Shown here in pieces: positions 1 through 7,895 of a DNA stretch of 64,000 nt. Source of the DNA: an uncultured Sphingomonadaceae bacterium. Lineage in GTDB: Bacteria; Pseudomonadota; Alphaproteobacteria; Sphingomonadales; Sphingomonadaceae. A program made the position numbers and the translations under genes. The notes below the pieces were generated by a model. It did no database searches. It was not told the DNA's origin and was given only the letters and a program-made list of their open reading frames with translations. The stretch lies in NCBI GenBank assembly GCA_937996655.1, contig CALKUK010000016.1, forward strand, positions 1 through 64,000, in the 5' to 3' direction. Within the stretch, counting starts at the first letter, position 1, and each line of letters begins with the position of its first letter.

Positions 1-54
1 AAGAAGTACGGCAAGGCCAAGGCGCGCAAGAGCTTCCAGTTCTCGAAGCGCTAA
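1..54 (+). CDS. C-terminal end of an unidentified basic protein (partial)
   Basis: The window opens inside a reading frame that ends with TAA at 52-54. The 17 visible residues are strongly basic and end in SFQFSKR. The lysine/arginine-rich tail suggests an RNA- or DNA-binding protein, but 17 residues are too few to name a family. A clear intrinsic terminator follows 38 bases later, so this is the last gene of its transcript. Confidence 0.6.
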   Translation, partial: KKYGKAKARKSFQFSKR

Positions 55-92
55 GCTTTGGCGGGGTCACCCCCGCAGATCAAAACAGGAAA

Positions 93-122
93 GGGGCTGG
101 CTGCGAAGCTGGCCCCTTTTTT
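93..122 (+). terminator. Intrinsic terminator after the partial gene
   Basis: A 10-bp stem (93-102 with 107-116, two G-U pairs) closes a GCGA tetraloop and is followed directly by six T residues (117-122). It ends the plus-strand transcript of the partial gene and separates it from the convergent regulator genes. Confidence 0.85.
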
Positions 123-143
123 GTTGCCACAGGCGCAGGGTCA

Positions 144-458
144 TTAGGGGTGGGGCGTAACCGGCTGGCCACAAGCCTGCCCATAGGCGGCCATCACGTC
201 ATACGCGTCGCGTGTCAGATCATATCTGCGGACACGGCGATCGGCGGCATCGTGCTCCACCTGCAGGATACCTGCGCCGACAAGGCGTTTCAGGATGAGG
301 CTAAACGCGGCTGATGACGCCCGTGACGCGGCGCGCAGGGTTGCCGATGGCGTGGGCCCGCGTTCATAAAGATACAGGATAATTTCAAATTCCGGTGTCA
401 TGACGCGCAGGCGAAAGGCCTGTTCGACCGCGCTGAGGCCTTCGCTTATCCGACCCAT
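144..458 (-). CDS. MarR-like winged-helix transcriptional regulator (short)
   Basis: A 104-residue protein with a winged-helix pattern. A helix-turn-helix (about residues 35-65, including TPSATLRAASRASSAAFSLI) is followed by a wing containing the acidic/arginine element DAADRRVRRY, typical of MarR-type proteins. It is shorter than the usual 140-150 residues, and mainly the dimerisation helices are reduced. It starts with ATG at 458 and overlaps the end of the upstream regulator gene by 13 bases, so the two are probably co-translated. It may act as a partner or heterodimer subunit. The ligand and targets cannot be told. Confidence 0.65.
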   Translation of the reverse strand: MGRISEGLSAVEQAFRLRVMTPEFEIILYLYERGPTPSATLRAASRASSAAFSLILKRLVGAGILQVEHDAADRRVRRYDLTRDAYDVMAAYGQACGQPVTPHP

Positions 459-904
459 GGTCTGCCCATTTCCCTTGCCCCCATTTGGGATTGCAGGGGG
501 CCCTGCTTTACCAAAGAAGATAACCGGAACCCCGCCTGTCCTGTTCCGTCGCCGACGAGGTTGCCACCGAACACACCGGCCGACCGGATTTCGGTTTCAA
601 GCGCAAAGAGCTTCCGCCGAACGGACAATGTGAGGTTGAGATTGTGCAAATCGGCTACCACCGCATCAGCCCCGCCCGCGAGGATGCCAGCGCGCTTCAA
701 ACGCCGGACGCGCAGGTAAAAAGTCATCCGTGACAGGCCGGCAGTGGCCCGCAGCCCCGCGGATCGCTGCACACCGCCGAAATAGAGCGCTGAGATGATT
801 TGGAGATCGTCTGGATCGAGCTTCTGGCCCAACAGGTGTGCGACAGCACCCACCGGGTCGACATCTTGCAGCATGAAAGGACCTAATTCCGTTTGACAGA
901 CCAC
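446..904 (-). CDS. Helix-turn-helix regulator, upstream partner of the MarR-like gene
   Basis: A 152-residue protein with a HTH-like core (about residues 50-80, SAGLRATAGLSRMTFYLRVR) followed by a RAGIL element similar to the wing start of the downstream gene, so the two genes may be diverged duplicates. The start chosen is GTG at 904, preceded by AAGGA at suitable spacing. ATG at 874 (142 residues) is the alternative. The two-gene operon is preceded by a 15-base palindrome at 942-956, a likely autoregulatory operator. Family assignment is by pattern only. Confidence 0.5.
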   Translation of the reverse strand: MVCQTELGPFMLQDVDPVGAVAHLLGQKLDPDDLQIISALYFGGVQRSAGLRATAGLSRMTFYLRVRRLKRAGILAGGADAVVADLHNLNLTLSVRRKLFALETEIRSAGVFGGNLVGDGTGQAGFRLSSLVKQGPLQSQMGAREMGRPWVG

Positions 905-941
905 CGGGAAATCCTTGCGGCCTCAGCCATGGTTCCGAATA

Positions 942-956
942 GTCCAAAATTTGGAC
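942..956. promoter_or_regulatory. Palindromic operator candidate upstream of the HTH gene pair
   Basis: GTCCAAAATTTGGAC is a 7-bp perfect inverted repeat around one central base, 38 bases upstream of the GTG start of the first regulator gene. MarR-type dimers bind sites of this size and commonly repress their own operon. The remainder of the 905-1165 intergenic stretch shows no gene. Confidence 0.5.
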
Positions 957-1165
957 CTGTCGTCCAGAGCCCCGCCTTCTTATTGGCGCTTCCTTAAGCC
1001 CTGGTTTTCATCGCCTCCGCATCGGACGCAACTCCCCCAGCCGCTTGCGCCAAATTGGCAATAAATTCTTGATAAAATACAACAATCTCTGCCAATCCGG
1101 CGAGGCCGCATAGACAGAGGGGCGCGGCGTTCCTACCCTTTGGCCAAGGCACCGAGGAGAGCACC

Positions 1166-1681
1166 ATGACGAAGTTGAATATTCTGGCCGGCATGACCGC
1201 AATGCTGCTGGTGACAGGCTGCGCCGGTCGCGCGCCTCTGCAGCCCGAACGGGCCGTATTCAAAGTCGACGACAGCTATCAGCGCAAGATTTACAACCAG
1301 TCGATCGAAACCACGTTCGACCGCACCGTCGCTGTGTTCCGGGAAGCCGATTACAAGCTAGACGTTGTCGACCGCGCCACAGGCCAGATCAGCGGCCGTC
1401 GCGGCAAGACCGGTGACAAGGGCGCGAACAACGAGACAGACCTGCGCTTTTCGGCTCTGATCCTCCCGAGCCGTGGGGGCAGCCAGATTGCCCTGCGGAT
1501 CGTCCAGATCGCCAATCAGGGCGTTCCCCTTATCTCACAGTCCAAGACCGAGATCGTGCTGAACCAGCCCGAGCTTTACGCGTATATTTTCCGCCGCATT
1601 GAATCGCTGACGGGTGGCGCCAAGCCTGATGATGTCGAGGCGGATTTGGCACCGGTCGCGGAGCCTGCGCCCCAGCAGTAA
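1166..1681 (+). CDS. Predicted lipoprotein of unknown function
   Basis: A 171-residue protein with an N-terminal hydrophobic stretch ending in a lipobox (LVTGC, Cys19), so it should be lipidated and anchored in a membrane facing the periplasm. The mature part has alternating beta/alpha character and a proline/alanine-rich tail. No catalytic motif was recognised. ATG at 1166 has a good ribosome-binding site (GAGGAGAG). It ends 11 bases before the convergent PilZ gene and appears monocistronic. Confidence 0.7.
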   Translation: MTKLNILAGMTAMLLVTGCAGRAPLQPERAVFKVDDSYQRKIYNQSIETTFDRTVAVFREADYKLDVVDRATGQISGRRGKTGDKGANNETDLRFSALILPSRGGSQIALRIVQIANQGVPLISQSKTEIVLNQPELYAYIFRRIESLTGGAKPDDVEADLAPVAEPAPQQ

Positions 1682-1692
1682 CGTCGCGCCGG

Positions 1693-2028
1693 TCAGTCGG
1701 CCGGTTGCGGATACATCCGGGCAACATGCTCCATCACAGCAATGTGAAGGGGCCGTGTGAACGCGCAGCCATAGGCTTTGCCATTGGCCCAGACGACGCG
1801 GCTTTCCAACGGCGAAAGCCCCGGAATGGTGAGCCAGACAATGGAATTGGGGGAGACGCGATAATGCGTCTCACACCGGAAGCCGTCGGTGGATAGATCG
1901 CTGACCAGCACATCGAACTTGCTGAAGCTTTGTTCCCGCAAACTGGCTTGCATGCGAACAGATACACGTTCGGCCCGCCGCGGCGCATCGATGGCAATAT
2001 CGTGGCCGGTCTGACTAAAGATCGCCAT
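1693..2028 (-). CDS. PilZ domain protein
   Basis: A 111-residue single-domain protein. It shows the two c-di-GMP-binding elements of PilZ domains: an arginine-rich segment near residues 17-25 (RRAERVSVR) and the DxSxxG element DLSTDG at about residues 43-48, followed by beta strands ending in a valine/tryptophan strand (RVVWANG). It probably senses cyclic di-GMP. No output domain is attached, so it must act on a partner protein. Monocistronic, converging on the lipoprotein gene. Confidence 0.8.
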   Translation of the reverse strand: MAIFSQTGHDIAIDAPRRAERVSVRMQASLREQSFSKFDVLVSDLSTDGFRCETHYRVSPNSIVWLTIPGLSPLESRVVWANGKAYGCAFTRPLHIAVMEHVARMYPQPAD

Positions 2029-2111
2029 AATGGGGGCACCTCCATTCAGAATGGAGGGACCCTAAGGCGTCTATGCTTTATAAATCGTTGACGGGCCGTG
2101 CGCCGTAACGA

Positions 2112-2891
2112 TTAGTCGCGCAGCTTTTTACGGTGTGTTTCCAGATCGAGCACAGCGCTGTCCGAACCTTCAGGGAGCAGGCCCATGCGGCGCGCGACCT
2201 CCTGATAGGCTTCGACTTCACCGCCCAGATCACGACGGAACCGGTCCTTGTCGAGCTTTTCGCCCGACGCCATGTCCCACAAGCGGCAGCCATCGGGGCT
2301 GATTTCATCAGCAAGGATGATGCGGGCATAATCATTTTCCCACAGCCGTCCGAACTCCAGCTTGAAGTCTACAAGACGGATGCCGATGCCGGCGAACATG
2401 CCGGCCATGAAGTCGTTGATGCGGATCGCCATGTCGGCAATGTCGTGCAACTCTTCCTGGCTCGCCCAGCCGAAGCAGGCAATGTGCTCTTCGGTGATCA
2501 ATGGATCACCCAGCGCGTCATCCTTATAATAATATTCAAGGATCGTGCGGCTCAGCGGAGTGCCTTCTTCAATGCCATAGCGCTTCGACAGCGAGCCTGC
2601 AGCGACATTGCGGACGACGACTTCGATCGGGACGATCTCAACCTGACGCACCAGCTGTTCGCGCATGTTGAGGCGCTTGATGAAATGGGTCGGGATGCCG
2701 ATATTGCCGAGCAGCGTGAACACATGCTCTGAGATACGGTTGTTGATCACGCCCTTGCCGTTGATCGTGCCCTTTTTCTGAGCATTGAACGCGGTCGCAT
2801 CATCCTTGAAATATTGGATGAGCGTGCCCGGTTCCGGTCCTTCGTAAAGGATCTTGGCTTTGCCTTCGTAAATCTGGCGGCGACGGGTCAT
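2112..2891 (-). CDS. purC: Phosphoribosylaminoimidazole-succinocarboxamide synthase
   Basis: SAICAR synthetase of purine biosynthesis, joining aspartate to CAIR with ATP in the cytoplasm. At 259 residues it is close to family length. It begins MTRRRQIYEGKAKILYEG, the typical N-terminal substrate-binding hairpin, and carries VEVVVRN-type, EYYYKDD and LVDFKLEFG family elements. ATG at 2891 is preferred over an in-frame start at 2942 because family homology begins there. No other pur gene is adjacent. Confidence 0.93.
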   Translation of the reverse strand: MTRRRQIYEGKAKILYEGPEPGTLIQYFKDDATAFNAQKKGTINGKGVINNRISEHVFTLLGNIGIPTHFIKRLNMREQLVRQVEIVPIEVVVRNVAAGSLSKRYGIEEGTPLSRTILEYYYKDDALGDPLITEEHIACFGWASQEELHDIADMAIRINDFMAGMFAGIGIRLVDFKLEFGRLWENDYARIILADEISPDGCRLWDMASGEKLDKDRFRRDLGGEVEAYQEVARRMGLLPEGSDSAVLDLETHRKKLRD

Positions 2892-3118
2892 TCGGCAATC
2901 CTGACTTCGATCTAAAGCGCGAAGCCCCGGCGGGCGGGACATTCAGTCCGCGCTGTTGCCGGGGCGCGTCTGTCCCTTAGCGCATAGCACCCATAAGGGC
3001 AATGTTGCGCGCGGCCCTCTTGTCCCAATCCATTCATCTGGGTGAAACAAGCCTTTGATTAAACAGTTGATTGGAAGGGCCCAACGATTGCCGTTGTCGC
3101 CCATGACGGAGACCTGCC

Positions 3119-3751
3119 ATGAAAAAGACCCTGTTGTTCGCCGGAATTGCCACCCTTACCGCAGCGCCGCTCATTGCGCAGGGGATGATGGGCCATGAAG
3201 GGCATGACATGATGGCCCCTGAACCGATGACGCGCACCGATGTCGCCGCGCGGGTAAAGGCTCATTTTGCTGAAATGGATGCCAATAAGGATGGCGCCGT
3301 CACTCTGGCCGAGATTGATGCCGCGCGCGAAACCCATATGGCGAAAATGCGCGATGAGATGTTCAACCAAATGGATGCCGACAAGGATGGCAGCATCAGC
3401 CGCGCCGAATTTGAGGCGCATCACCAGCACATGATGGCCGGGGGCATGGCCCCACCACCGCCCATGGCCGGTGGCGACATGCGGCATGAAGGCCCTGGCC
3501 ATGGCAGAATGGGTGGCCGCGGAGATGGTGGCCGATGGGCAGGTGGCCCGGACGGCGGGATGGAGCGCCGCATGTTCACCATGGCGGATGCCAATCAAGA
3601 TGGACAAGTGACCGAGGCCGAAGCAACGCAAGCCGCCCTGACCCGTTTCGACAAGGTCGACACCAATAAGGACGGCACCATAAGTGCAGCCGAACATAAT
3701 GCCGCGCGGGAGAAGATGCGCGCCGCATGGAAAGCCAAAAAGGCCCGTTAA
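3119..3751 (+). CDS. Secreted EF-hand calcium-binding protein
   Basis: A 210-residue protein with a signal peptide (cleavage likely near residue 21) and four EF-hand loops with D-x-[DN]-x-DG spacing beginning at about residues 54, 86, 157 and 181. A Met/His/Gly/Pro-rich linker (about 103-150) separates the two pairs and could itself bind metal. It probably binds calcium in the periplasm. This kind of EF-hand protein is common in sphingomonads and its role is unknown. A purine-rich ribosome-binding site (GACGGAGA) lies 7-14 bases before the ATG. Confidence 0.82.
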   Translation: MKKTLLFAGIATLTAAPLIAQGMMGHEGHDMMAPEPMTRTDVAARVKAHFAEMDANKDGAVTLAEIDAARETHMAKMRDEMFNQMDADKDGSISRAEFEAHHQHMMAGGMAPPPPMAGGDMRHEGPGHGRMGGRGDGGRWAGGPDGGMERRMFTMADANQDGQVTEAEATQAALTRFDKVDTNKDGTISAAEHNAAREKMRAAWKAKKAR

Positions 3752-3791
3752 TCGGTTCGATCAGGCCTGCGCTTCGTTGGGGAAGCGCGGG

Positions 3792-4541
3792 TCAGATCCC
3801 CGCATACCATTGATAGCCATGGCCATCTTCCCAATAGCCGCCTTTGCCGCCCCGGATTGTTGAAAGATCGGCCACAGCCTCAATCCGCTCCACATATTTG
3901 GCCTGCTTATAGCCGAGCTGCCGCTCCACACGCAGCCGCACCGGCGCACCATTGCCGACACTCAATTCCTTGCCATTGAGCGCCCAGGCAAGGATCGTCT
4001 GCGGGTGCAAGGCGTCGACAAGGTCGATGCTTTCATAATACATCTCCCCCGTCCCCATGCGGTCGGCGCAATGAAACACCAGATAGCGCGCCTGTGGTTT
4101 AAGGCCAGCGGCATCCAGCAACAGCTTGAGCGGCGCGCCCGTCCATTCGCCAATCGCGCTCCACCCTTCCACACAATCATGCCGCGTTATCTGCGTGCGC
4201 TTCGGCATTTGCTGCAACTGGGCCGGCGATAGGGACAAAGGCCGCGTCACAAGGCCATCCACCTGTAGCCGCCAGTTGACGAACTTTTCAGCCATATGCC
4301 GGGCATAGGCCTCTCCTGCCGGCACGCGTGTGCCATTGGCGCGAAAGATGGGAGAGATTTGGGTTCGGTCAAATTCCGGCGCGAGGGCGGTCCGCTGCTG
4401 CAAAGACCGCTGAATGGCAAAATTGCCCTTTTCCCCAAGGCTTAACAGCTGACGGAAACTTTCAGTCTCCCCGAGCCGGTCGCAGCCCGCGACAAGCCCC
4501 GCACTGGCCGTCACCAGCAGATTGCGCCGCGTGAGGATCAT
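3792..4541 (-). CDS. Tat-exported molybdopterin-dependent oxidoreductase (sulfite-oxidase fold)
   Basis: A 249-residue protein of the oxidoreductase molybdopterin-binding family (SuoX/MsrP-like). The N-terminus has a twin-arginine motif (TRRNLL) and then a lipobox (LVAGC), so it is probably a folded, Tat-exported lipoprotein facing the periplasm. The Cys in RHDCVEGWSAIGEWTG is the expected molybdenum ligand. It overlaps the upstream cytochrome b gene by 4 bases (ATGA), so the cytochrome is its likely electron partner. The substrate is unknown: sulfite, sulfoxide and other compounds are all possible. Confidence 0.82.
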   Translation of the reverse strand: MILTRRNLLVTASAGLVAGCDRLGETESFRQLLSLGEKGNFAIQRSLQQRTALAPEFDRTQISPIFRANGTRVPAGEAYARHMAEKFVNWRLQVDGLVTRPLSLSPAQLQQMPKRTQITRHDCVEGWSAIGEWTGAPLKLLLDAAGLKPQARYLVFHCADRMGTGEMYYESIDLVDALHPQTILAWALNGKELSVGNGAPVRLRVERQLGYKQAKYVERIEAVADLSTIRGGKGGYWEDGHGYQWYAGI

Positions 4542-5251
4542 GCGCGGTCTCCTGAAAGCTTGAACCAGCCGCTGATCATGGAGCGGACCTCGTTGATCGG
4601 ACCGGCAAGGATCACCAGCAACAGGTGAACCACAATGAAAATCGCAATCCCGCTGGCACAGAGAAAATGGATTGAGCGCGCAGACTGCCGCCCGCCGAAG
4701 ATGTCCAGAAGCCAGGGCAGAACTGCGTTCATACCCGGCGACATCGTCAGGCCTGTGAGGATGAGCCCCGGCAGGAGAACGAACAGTACCGAGGAATAAG
4801 CAATCTTCTGCAACGGGTTGTAGCCGCCGCCCGGCGTTTCAAACTGGAATCGCAGATGCTGTTTGATGTCCTCGATCAGATGGGACGGCGCCACCTCTTT
4901 GGTGCTGAGTGCAATGTCGCGCCGGAAATGCCCGTTCCAGAGCGAGCGCACGAGGTAGAAGAGGAGTCCAAAGGCAAGCACCCAGGCAAAGGCGAAATGC
5001 CATTGCCGGGCAAGCGCAAGGTTATAGCCGGTCGGGATTGTCGCCCAGCCGGGAAAACGCGGCAAAGTCAGCCACGCGGCATCGAAGTTCGCGCCATACT
5101 GCCCCCAATAGAGCCGGGGATGCGCATTTGAGATGGTGAGGCCCGACATCAGCATGACGATGACCGTCACGGCATTTGTCCAGTGCCAGAGCCGCGTCGA
5201 CAACCTGTGCCGGAAAATCTTACCGTCGTGCACCGTTCCCGGACTCGGCAT
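4538..5251 (-). CDS. Cytochrome b561-type membrane subunit
   Basis: About 237 residues with four hydrophobic segments and histidines in or near them (RLWHWTN, RQWHFAF, IHFLCAS, VVHLLLV) that suit bis-heme ligation. It probably passes electrons between the quinone pool and the molybdoenzyme encoded just downstream with a 4-base overlap. ATG at 5251 has a strong GGGAGG ribosome-binding site. A longer frame to 5470 would overlap the divergent flavoprotein gene and its extra residues look non-coding. The protein is not recognisably MsrQ, so a specific MsrPQ label is not justified. Confidence 0.82.
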   Translation of the reverse strand: MPSPGTVHDGKIFRHRLSTRLWHWTNAVTVIVMLMSGLTISNAHPRLYWGQYGANFDAAWLTLPRFPGWATIPTGYNLALARQWHFAFAWVLAFGLLFYLVRSLWNGHFRRDIALSTKEVAPSHLIEDIKQHLRFQFETPGGGYNPLQKIAYSSVLFVLLPGLILTGLTMSPGMNAVLPWLLDIFGGRQSARSIHFLCASGIAIFIVVHLLLVILAGPINEVRSMISGWFKLSGDRA

Positions 5252-5356
5252 GGCGTCCTCCCAATGGTTACCTATGGTCGTTGAATCAGCGGCAAGAAGC
5301 AAGCCGCGATCCACCGCACGTTTGTGATCGCTGCACGGTTGCTCTAGGGCGCCCTC

Positions 5357-6559
5357 ATGACATCCCCCCTTCCCCGATACGACGTCATTATTCTTGGTGC
5401 AGGTGGTGCCGGGCTGATGTGTGCCGCGCGCGCCGGACAGGCCGGAAAGCGCGTCCTTGTGATTGACCACGCCGATGCACCGGGGAAGAAGATCCTGATT
5501 TCAGGCGGTGGCCGCTGCAACTTCACCAACGTCAACGCATCGGCAGAAAAATTCCTCTCCGCCAACCCGCATTTCGCGAAATCGGCGCTGGGGCGCTATC
5601 GCCCGGCAGACTTCATTGCGCTCGTCGATGCCTATGGCATTGCCTGGCACGAGAAAACCTTGGGCCAGCTTTTCTGTGACGGGTCAGCGAAACAGATCGT
5701 CGCAATGCTGATGGAGGAATGCGACAAGGGCGGCGTCGATTTCGCCTTTTCCACCGACATTGGCGAGATTGGCCATGCCGATGGACTGTACCGCGCGGGC
5801 GGGGCCGAGGCCCCCGCGCTGGTCATCGCCACCGGCGGCCCCTCCATCCCGCAAATGGGCGCAACGGGCATCGCCTATGACATTGCCCGCCGTTTCGGCC
5901 TGAAGGTCGTTGAACCGCGCCCGGCGCTGGTGCCTTTTACGCTGGGCGGGGAGGAAACCTTGTTCCGCACGCTGTCGGGCGTGTCCGCAGAGGTCGTTGC
6001 CCGCACAGGAAAAACCAAATTCCGCGAAGCCGCGCTCTTCACGCATCGCGGCCTGTCCGGCCCGGCGATTTTGCAGGTGTCGTCTTATTGGCGGCATGGT
6101 GAGGCGGTCGGCATCAACTTCCTGCCCGATGCGCCGCGCGACTGGCTGAAGCTGCTCAAGCGCGACCGGCCCCGCCAGACGCTGCGCACAACGCTCGCCA
6201 GCCATTTGCCGGATCGGCTCGCCTTTGCACTGTCGGGAAAGGTCAGCGGCGAGGATGTCGATTGGGGGCTGCTGGAGCTCGTCGAAATGAAAGACCCGAT
6301 GCTCGACCAGATTGAGCGTCGCCTTGCCGATTGGGAATTCCATCCCAATGGCACAGAGGGCTTTGCCAAGGCCGAAGTCACGATCGGCGGCATCAGCACA
6401 GCGGAGCTCTCCTCCAAGACGATGGAGGCTGCCAAGGTGCCCGGCCTTTATGTGATCGGCGAGGCGGTGGACGTCACCGGCTGGCTCGGCGGCTATAACT
6501 TCCAATGGGCCTGGGCGAGCGGCGTTGCAGCAGCCCAAGCGATTGCCGGCCGCAGCTAA
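5357..6559 (+). CDS. BaiN/RdsA (HI0933) family FAD-dependent oxidoreductase
   Basis: A 400-residue flavoprotein. A Rossmann FAD-binding motif (GAGGAGLMCA, residues 14-23) is followed by the family hallmark GGGRCNFTN, a second Gly-rich element (VIATGGPSIPQMG) and the C-terminal GEAVDVTGWLGGYNFQ segment found in HI0933-like proteins. Members reduce activated double bonds or have unknown physiological substrates. The gene overlaps the convergent MFS gene by 4 bases. ATG at 5357 is well placed, and the divergent cytochrome gene starts 105 bases upstream. Confidence 0.85.
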   Translation: MTSPLPRYDVIILGAGGAGLMCAARAGQAGKRVLVIDHADAPGKKILISGGGRCNFTNVNASAEKFLSANPHFAKSALGRYRPADFIALVDAYGIAWHEKTLGQLFCDGSAKQIVAMLMEECDKGGVDFAFSTDIGEIGHADGLYRAGGAEAPALVIATGGPSIPQMGATGIAYDIARRFGLKVVEPRPALVPFTLGGEETLFRTLSGVSAEVVARTGKTKFREAALFTHRGLSGPAILQVSSYWRHGEAVGINFLPDAPRDWLKLLKRDRPRQTLRTTLASHLPDRLAFALSGKVSGEDVDWGLLELVEMKDPMLDQIERRLADWEFHPNGTEGFAKAEVTIGGISTAELSSKTMEAAKVPGLYVIGEAVDVTGWLGGYNFQWAWASGVAAAQAIAGRS

Positions 6560-7830
6560 TCCAGAATTGGCTTTCCGCTTCCAAAGAGGAGCCAGATGAC
6601 CGCACCGACGACATTGATACCTGCCGCCACAAGGAAGGTTGCAGTGTAGCCGCCCGTCAGATCGACGAGCAGGCCTGTCAGCGCGACACCAAAGACGCCC
6701 GGCAACGTCCCGCCGACATTGCTGATGCCCCAGAGAATATCGGCATGGCGCGGGGCGATATCGAGGTGATTGGTAGCAAAACCGGCCCAGCACATGGACC
6801 CGATGCCGAGCGCTGCGCATAGCGTGAAGAGCGCCATGCCCGGCGTGGTCGCCTGCGCGGCGAGCAGCAGGAACACTGCCCCACCAAGCAAGCCGCCGCA
6901 CTGCATGATTTTGCGGACGCGCGTGACGTCCGCGCCGCGGGCAATCCACCGGTCCGCCACGTGTGCGCTCAGATTGCCCGCGACGAACTGGCTGACCCAT
7001 GGCCCCACCGCAAACAGCCCAGAACTCGCAATCGACAGATGCTGCACGTCCCGGAAGTAGCTCGGCAGCCAGGTGAGGAAGAGATAGAGCGTCCAGTTGG
7101 CGCAGAAGTGATTGACAATGAGCGCCCAGACCGCAGAATGGTAGATGAGCTTGCGCCAGGGAATTTCGCTTTTCCCGACACCCACTTCGTCATCGAGATG
7201 CGCGAGATGCGCGTGCTCCGACACAGAAAGCCCGGGATGGGCCGAGGGGCGCGGGTGTATGACCGTGAGCCAAAGCAGCGCGAACGCGACGCCGAGAATG
7301 CCGAAGACATAAAAGACGCTCTGCCAGCCATGGTTCGCGATGAGCCAGCCCGTCAACGACAGTGCGAAGATCGTCCCAAGCGGAATACCCGTGAGATTGA
7401 CGGCAGCCGCGCGCGACTTTTCGGCCTTGGGAAACCAGCGCGCGAGAAGATTGTACACGGCAGGAAAGCTCGCCGCCTCTCCCGCACCCATCAGCACGCG
7501 TGTGGCGATGAGCGCCGCAAAGGAAAGACCCGCTGCAATCGGTGTCAGGAAGGTGAAGATCGACCAGCCGACTAACGCAAGCCCAAGCAGAAGCTTTCCG
7601 CCATAGCGATTGGCGAGCCATCCGGCTGGCACCATCGCGGCCAAATAGCCGATGAAGAAGGAGGAGAGGACGAGCCCCTTGGTCGTCGCCGACCAGCCAA
7701 ACTGTTCGGCCATCGGGATGATCGCCACCGAAATGTTGACTCGGTCGATGTAGCAGATGAACGTCGCAAGAAAGCACATTCCCGCAACGACATAACGCTT
7801 GGGCACGCCGCCCCCAGCCGCATTCGCCAT
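6556..7830 (-). CDS. MFS transporter, anion:cation symporter type
   Basis: A 424-residue, 12-helix major facilitator. The first helix element CYIDRVNISVAI and the GWLANRYGGK loop between helices 2 and 3 are typical of the organic anion:cation symporter branch, which takes up carboxylates and aromatic acids. GGGGGAGGATGAG before ATG at 7830 is a strong ribosome-binding site. It is a single gene with no linked enzyme on the same strand. The substrate may be an aromatic or hydroxy acid given the catabolic genes 2-15 kb away, but this is a guess. Confidence 0.8.
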   Translation of the reverse strand: MANAAGGGVPKRYVVAGMCFLATFICYIDRVNISVAIIPMAEQFGWSATTKGLVLSSFFIGYLAAMVPAGWLANRYGGKLLLGLALVGWSIFTFLTPIAAGLSFAALIATRVLMGAGEAASFPAVYNLLARWFPKAEKSRAAAVNLTGIPLGTIFALSLTGWLIANHGWQSVFYVFGILGVAFALLWLTVIHPRPSAHPGLSVSEHAHLAHLDDEVGVGKSEIPWRKLIYHSAVWALIVNHFCANWTLYLFLTWLPSYFRDVQHLSIASSGLFAVGPWVSQFVAGNLSAHVADRWIARGADVTRVRKIMQCGGLLGGAVFLLLAAQATTPGMALFTLCAALGIGSMCWAGFATNHLDIAPRHADILWGISNVGGTLPGVFGVALTGLLVDLTGGYTATFLVAAGINVVGAVIWLLFGSGKPILD

Positions 7831-7895
7831 CTCATCCTCCCCCTTATCGTTGGGCGGAGTGTGCGGGCGCGGGCCGGGTGATGCAAGCCCGATTG

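Noticed and set aside
5684..7000. A 438-residue minus-strand frame across the flavoprotein and MFS genes
   Set aside because: Covers two confident genes in the wrong frame with Arg-rich low-complexity sequence.
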